Part shown: positions 58,959-64,000 of the stretch, one piece after another
Layout of the letters: every line of letters begins with the position of its first letter
Numbering within the stretch: the first letter of the stretch is position 1
NCBI GenBank assembly: GCA_015501605.1
Contig: JADNRZ010000006.1
Coordinates: 868,001-932,000, forward strand
Length of the DNA stretch: 64,000 nt
Direction: 5' to 3'
From: Panaeolus papilionaceus
Lineage: Eukaryota; Basidiomycota; Agaricomycetes; Agaricales
The notes under the pieces: generated by a model
Told to the model about the DNA's origin: nothing
Databases searched by the model: none
What the model saw: only the letters and a program-made list of their open reading frames with translations
Translations under genes and position numbers: made by a program

Positions 58959-60891
58959 TCATTGCCGCTTTTGTTTTTTCTTGTAACCGTCACCCCCACC
59001 GTCGTGCCTTCTCTTTTTGTCTGCCGAATCCTCGAGACCCTTCAGCATCGTCGAGATTTTGTCCCTGTTTTCTCTAAGAATGCGCTTTTCACCGAGACGA
59101 ACAACCATAGCCTGTTTGTGGTTTAGTGACAATGCTTCAGAGTTAGAAAAAAGCTCTTCATCATCCTGGAAAACCCTGTCAGTTCGGAGAAACTCAGCCC
59201 GAAATCTAACCACGCACCTGTAGCGTTGTTGGGTATTGCGACAAACGTTTGATTAAAACGGCTTGGATTACTTCAAGGGTTGCTTTATCAATGGTGGGTT
59301 TAGGTGGACGCTCCTTGTTCTGCGCCTTCTCCCATTCAGATTGATTCATCATTAAGCGGGTGAATGAAATAAAATCTTGCGGTATTTCGTCGTCGTAATC
59401 GAATATGAACACACTGCAAACCCTTGTGAGTTCTGAGATTGAAATGAAAAGCACTACTTACTCATCACCGCCTACTTCTAACCACCAATCAATCCTTTCT
59501 TCAAGATTTGCGTCGCCTAAATCAGGACGGCCTTCCAGCAGTGTTTGTAGAACAAGATCCGCACGAATCTCAACTACATCTCCTGGGTTTCCAAGCTTTC
59601 CCGATGGCATTGGTATGGTATCGACATGACCGAACCGTCTGAGGAGCTCTGCATTAGGAAGGTCGCCATAGGTATTCCACTGAGATAAAATCAGCATAAC
59701 GGGCTATTGAAATGATCAAAGGCTCCCCACGATTTGCTCTCCAGTCTTGATGGATTTAGTCGTGACCATTTTGAGGTACTGAGGCTCATAGAACAGTTTC
59801 ACCTGACCCAGAAATCATCAGCTTTTCCAGAAAGAGGCAGGAGATACGAAAACGTACATTCCCATTCTGGTAACGAGCGTTCAAGAAATCCGCCAAAGGA
59901 ACCATGACCACTTCAGTGTCATCTTCTTCATTCTCATCGTCCTCAGTTTCTTCGGGATGTTCAGCTTTAGGATTCACTTCGATCTCTTGTTCATGATCCA
60001 CATCCATAGCACTGCCAATGCTTGTATTACCTATGTCGGCCTGATTTTCTTCGTCATCAGATTGACCTTCCCCCTCTTCGCCTTCCTGGATTTCTAGGGT
60101 GAAGCTGCGAGACATGATCCGACATCCCATAACATGGAACATCTCCAAGGAATAGAACTCGTTTATAGTTTCTATTGGAAATAAATGCGGAAATGCCTGC
60201 AAATTATGGTCCTTGTTTAGATCCCAGTCAAATTGTCATCGCAGCGAGCTTACATGAATGGTTTTCAAGATTTTTTCTCTGTAGTCCGCCTCTGCTTGTT
60301 CTTTTCCCAGTTTTTCTGCGATGAAGTCTAAAAAAGTGCTTTGCGCAATACAAGGCTCCAACAGACCTACCACGCTTGTGCCCTGTAATTGTACAAGGTC
60401 TTTCTGCTCCCATAGAATGGGTACATCAAATTTAGAAGGCATACTAACTGTAAGTAGACCTCATAAGATGGTAGTATATAACAAAAACAGCGATTAAAGG
60501 ATTACCAAAGTAAGTGCCCCACTTAGACGCTGGTCCTCGAGCAGATTCCCAAAGCATGCAAAGAATAAGGCCACTCCAACCCTTGTGTAGGCCATACTCC
60601 CTCCATTTAGCTGGTCCAATTTTACGAGGTAACGAGCTCGTCCGCGTAGCGAGAACTAAAGATCTTGGTATAGAAAATACAGCATAGTTTTCCTACACGT
60701 CCATACAATCGTGAATTTCCGAATTGCCATGAGAGGAAGGCAAGAAATCCTACAGGAAGGTCCCTTAAAGCGACAAGACCTCGACCTCCTTCTGCAGCGC
60801 CAAAATCTTTGAGAGTGACAGAGTTTGTGTCTATGATACCATCGTTGGCTTGGAACCAGTCAAGAAACGCTTGATCTTCTGCGGACGGCAT
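58959..60891 (-). CDS. SET-domain lysine methyltransferase, RKM4/SETD6 type
   Basis: Exons, minus strand: 60891-60754, 60692-60506, 60447-60254 (with a possible 39-nt intron 60366-60328), 60196-59858, 59802-59731, 59679-59462, 59413-59218, 59165-58959; 516 aa, or 503 aa if the short intron is removed. RKM4 methylates a lysine on a 60S ribosomal protein in yeast. The split SET domain is visible: LKDFGAAEGGRGLVALRDLP at the start, LWEQKDLVQLQGTSVV, VPLADFLNARYQNGN (the SAM-pocket NxxR form used by this family), then LFYEP and GEQIWNTYGDLPNAELLRRFG with the catalytic tyrosine. A Rubisco-methyltransferase-type substrate domain follows, and the end is a Lys-rich, nucleolar-like tail (KKRRHDGGGDGYKKKQKRQ). 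An acidic insert of about 60 residues lies inside the SET domain. Confidence 0.9.
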
Positions 60892-61802
60892 AGGTCAGAC
60901 GATAGATATAAAGTTCGAAATGTCGAAATGATGATTCCAATTTCTACGGCGTCAAGGCGAAAGTTCAAGTTCATGATTCGTGGGAATTATGATCAAGTTA
61001 CTAGAGCACATGCTTACCTCTCGTCAGTAGCTTGTTGTATCTTGAATCTTCAGCCTACAACTACGCTCCACTGGCAATGAACCCGATTTAAACGTCTCCA
61101 CGACAACAGGAGAATACCCAGGCTATTGGTTTATATTCAAGGACTGATATATTCAGACAATAGGGACCTGACCGTTGCAGTCTTTCTCGATTTCAAGCTT
61201 CACCTGAAATCTTGTAACAACCACTTGTCGCGGCCTCGTTTTTGTCTGCACCCCTGCCTCTTCCTCAGATTTCTTCAAACTACTTCTCCGAAAATTTGGT
61301 GAAGCGAGCATAGACATTGGGCATTGAATCGACTGACGCAGAGACTGTCTTGGCAAATGAGCGAAGCTGTCACCTTGGGCTGGTTTATTGTTTCACAGTG
61401 GATTCATTTTAGGGGAATGGTTATGTGGTGAAATACCTAACTATTCATTATGACCGTCCCGTGAATGGTGATTTGTTAAACTTGAAGCTCTCGCGATGGA
61501 ATATTTTCCCTGACTGGATCTGGTTTTCTCGGGTTCCTGGACCGGAGATAACCCATACACGCGGCAGGACAAGCTCCTTACGATGCCTTTGTCTTTGTTC
61601 TCTCTCTCTACTTCTTCCTTTCATCAAAGAAACTATAGCCAGATATCGACATCATCGAACAGAACAAAGAAAACCACGCCAGAGGTGTGTATAAATTGAT
61701 TATTGCTGAGGAAACGAGCCCCGGCTCTGCCCTTTGTTCTCAACTCGATTGCTTCAGTGGCTCGCGACAACACACCCCAAGTAACCAGTCTCGTCTCGAC
61801 CA
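60892..61802. promoter_or_regulatory. divergent promoter region, RKM4-type gene / SNF2-like helicase
   Basis: This 911-bp spacer lies between divergent start codons. A 67-codon minus-strand frame (61153-61356, SLKKSEEEAGVQTKTRPRQ) looks mildly protein-like but lacks a clear start or splice partners, so it is not called. Confidence 0.5.
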
Positions 61803-64000
61803 ATGTCGTCTGCTCGCCCAAAGGTCAGATTCACTTCGACCTGGTTTTGATTGATCTATACTCATACATTCTGTCAGCAACGTATCGACCCATTTATGAT
61901 GATGGGTACGGGCTTTAAGGACCTCGATGAATCGAGGTTTATGAAAGGCACCAAAGCTCACAAAGTGGCCTTTGATCGATTGACCAACCGCACGGCTCAG
62001 GTCCCCCAACCCACACCGCCAGGATCAGACGAAGACTCTGGCTCTGAGGCTAGTGTCGTGCCTAGCGCTGTTTTTCCCCAAAGTCCGCCCAGACCGGCTC
62101 GCGTTCCCCAGCGTGCTTCCTCCCATGAAGCCATAAGTGCTACCGTCATCTCCCACCAGCGTCGAGAGAAGGCAGACACCCGAGTCCTCCAGCAACGTAC
62201 GGCGAGTTTGTTTCCTACAGGCTTGTCGACACCACCAGCTACCGAGAGAAAGAAAGTCGTGCGAATGGTTAGGGCTTCGACCGGTGCAATTGTTTCAAAG
62301 GAAATCGAAATTAAAGCTCCTCAACAACAACGCCCGATTCCTGCTCCGAATTTTGAATTTCAGTCGCCGCCAGCATTCACCAAGAAACAAGCAAGAGGTG
62401 TTCCCAAGACACAACAGGCAGTGAAGAAACAATTGGACTCAGATGATGACTACGTTCATCTCAGGGTGCCTTTGCGAGTAAGTTGTCGTACGATGCACAA
62501 ATTTTATCACTGATGGCAGCCACAGGCGCCTGGAAATTCAAATCAGAGTGCTGCAATTGTGAAACCAGACCTAGACGACTTGGAGAATCCCTTCAAAGTT
62601 TTCCAACCCGTGGTCCCGAATTTATCACCGTTCACGAGGAAGAAATCTGAAAGTGTGTCTTCAACCGTCAAGCATGAACATGATGCAGCAACTTTTGGCT
62701 CGCATGTATACACTCCATTAAAGGTAAGCAAGCTGTTTTATTTTTTCTGTGTCGCGATCTCATATGTTACATCAGGCTGAAGGTCGAACATATGAAGATA
62801 AAGCACAAGTCGCCCCCCGGTGGCAAGTTCCCTCGCACGGCCTTGCAACACCCGAAACAGTGAGTATACATGACATTCTGCGACGCGACTTATCGATTCG
62901 CACTTTTTACAGACACCTACCAAGCAAGGAGTTGCCTATTCAGGTTCAAGTGGGTCTTACGCCTCTCGATTTCCTCAGGTTATCATCGATGGCAGAGATT
63001 TGATCTCCCGCTTGTCGCCTGAAGACCCGTACCAGAAGAAACCGATCGACAATTATGGCCCATTTCGAAGTCTACCTGCGAAACCTGTCAAATTTCTCCG
63101 CCTGACCACACCTCCGCCAACTGGAAAGAACAGTCCCCTACCAGTGTACATGACTGACAATGGCGATACCTTAGACTGGTACCAGGCCTTTGATGTTGAG
63201 GATATGGTGGCAGAAACCGTGGCGCGAGAAGTTATGCGAATGGAGAAAGATAGCTTGCTCTATGATGTACCTCAAGGTAAAATTCTGGCCTATCAAATGG
63301 GGTAAGGTGTTCAGGCGCAGCAGACTCCAATGCTACTCTAATTTGACCTCCTTGAAGGATGGGCAAAACCCATGTCGCCCTTTCTGTTATTGCCGAGACC
63401 TTTTCCCAGACACAAGCCCTCTACAAACGCCACAAACTCAAGTTTACCCGGAAGCCCGTGTTGTGAGTATAACCTGATTATTCTAGGTCACCTTTTGACC
63501 CGAATCTAGGATTGTGGCAGAGAAATCGTTGCAAAGCCAATGGGCAATGCACGCAAAGTCCCTGTTCGGACTGAAGGTGGCCGTCTACAGCGATAATTAC
63601 CAAGGCGTGTATCTCAAGTTCCTTTGATGCATGCCGTTGCTAAATAGTATTTAGACATACCAAGTGATGCAGATGTCGTGGTATGTCCACCCTGTTCTCC
63701 CCTACTCTCCCGCAGAACGACTAAAACCACGCTTAGATTGTCAACATTGTCTTGTTGAGGAATCAGCATAAGCAAAAAATCGTCGACGAAGGTACTCCCA
63801 TTCAGAACGCGAAGAAAACACCCTTCTTTGACACAACTTTTTCGTATCTCGTTGTCGGTGCGTTTATTGGCATTTAACGTTTGGAATCGACGCGCTAGGT
63901 GTGCTGACTGCTATCAACATAGATGAGTTCCACCAATACAGCAACCCGACAACACTAAGCGCCTGCGCATTGCTAAACATCAAGGCGGATAGCGTTCTTT
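61803..64000 (+). CDS. SNF2-like DEAD/H helicase, 5' part (continues past window)
   Basis: Exons: 61803-61823, 61878-62477, 62526-62723, 62776-62859, 62913-63301, 63358-63462, 63510-63606, 63648-63680, 63737-63857, 63923->64000. The first 370 or so residues are a disordered, Pro/Ser/Lys-rich region. The ATPase core then begins: LAYQMGMGKTHVALSVIAE is motif I (Walker A), KPVLIVAEKSLQSQWAMHA is motif Ia-like, DADVVIVNIVLLRNQ follows, and VVDEFHQYSNP is motif II in the DEFH form. This order fits SNF2-family ATPases. Motifs III-VI lie beyond the window, so the subfamily is not known. The first exon (MSSARPK) was chosen because it has an ATG and splices in frame; the alternative is an unspliced start at 61896. 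Confidence 0.85.

Noticed and set aside
61153..61356. 67-codon minus-strand frame in the helicase promoter
   Set aside because: Composition is mildly protein-like, but no good start or neighbouring exon was found.

Overview
The window is nuclear DNA from a filamentous basidiomycete, most likely a mushroom-forming agaricomycete. Genes are densely packed and cut by many introns, mostly 48-70 nt with GTRNGT...YAG borders. The gene families are fungal: PRM1, SEY1, UVE1, MID1, chitin synthase, a TRP/FLC-like channel and a pseudo-HECT protein. No bacterial-type operon, rRNA, tRNA, CRISPR array or intact transposon was seen. I rebuilt exon models by hand from splice sites and checked that joined exon lengths keep frame. 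Exon borders are predictions.

Layout. 0-0.6 kb: 3' end of a HECT-like gene. 1.3-4.7 kb (-): PRM1. 5.5-8.5 kb (-): SEY1. 9.4-11 kb (-): saccharopine-dehydrogenase-like reductase, divergent from UVE1 (+, 12-14 kb). 14.9-18.8 kb (-): a large disordered protein of unknown function, preceded by about 3.5 kb without a recognisable gene. 22.4-25.4 kb (-): acetoacetyl-CoA synthetase with 15 exons. 25.8-29.6 kb (-): two tandem paralogous F-box/LRR-like genes. 30.2-31.7 kb (+): MID1. 31.9-33.6 kb (-): a GNAT acetyltransferase and peptidyl-tRNA hydrolase. 33.9-36 kb (+): a PAQR/hemolysin-III receptor with a repeat-bearing N-terminal extension. 36.4-37.5 kb (-): an epimerase pseudogene. 37.7-39.7 kb (-): a secreted haem peroxidase. 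40.8-43.5 kb (-): a TRP/FLC-like membrane protein. 44.3-45 kb (+): ATP synthase OSCP. 46.3-47.1 kb (+): isoprenylcysteine methyltransferase. 47.6-49.8 kb (-): a Smr-domain protein. 50.4-54.3 kb (+): chitin synthase with 17 exons. 54.6-55.5 kb (-): V-ATPase c'' subunit. 55.7-56.7 kb (+): ARFRP1/Arl3-type GTPase. 56.8-58.3 kb (-): a short-chain dehydrogenase. 59-60.9 kb (-): RKM4-type SET methyltransferase. 61.8 kb to the end (+): the 5' part of a SNF2-like helicase.

The genes do not form one pathway; most are housekeeping. Several touch membranes and the cell wall: cell fusion (PRM1), ER fusion (SEY1), calcium entry (MID1), a TRP/FLC protein, chitin synthesis, V-ATPase, a Golgi Arf-like GTPase and CAAX processing (ICMT). 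The most notable signals are the PAQR fusion with SHLPDM repeats, the epimerase relic, a probable frameshift in UVE1, a HECT-like C-terminus lacking its catalytic cysteine, a 108-bp bidirectional promoter, and several introns that would stay in frame if retained. I did not find a convincing new multigene system.
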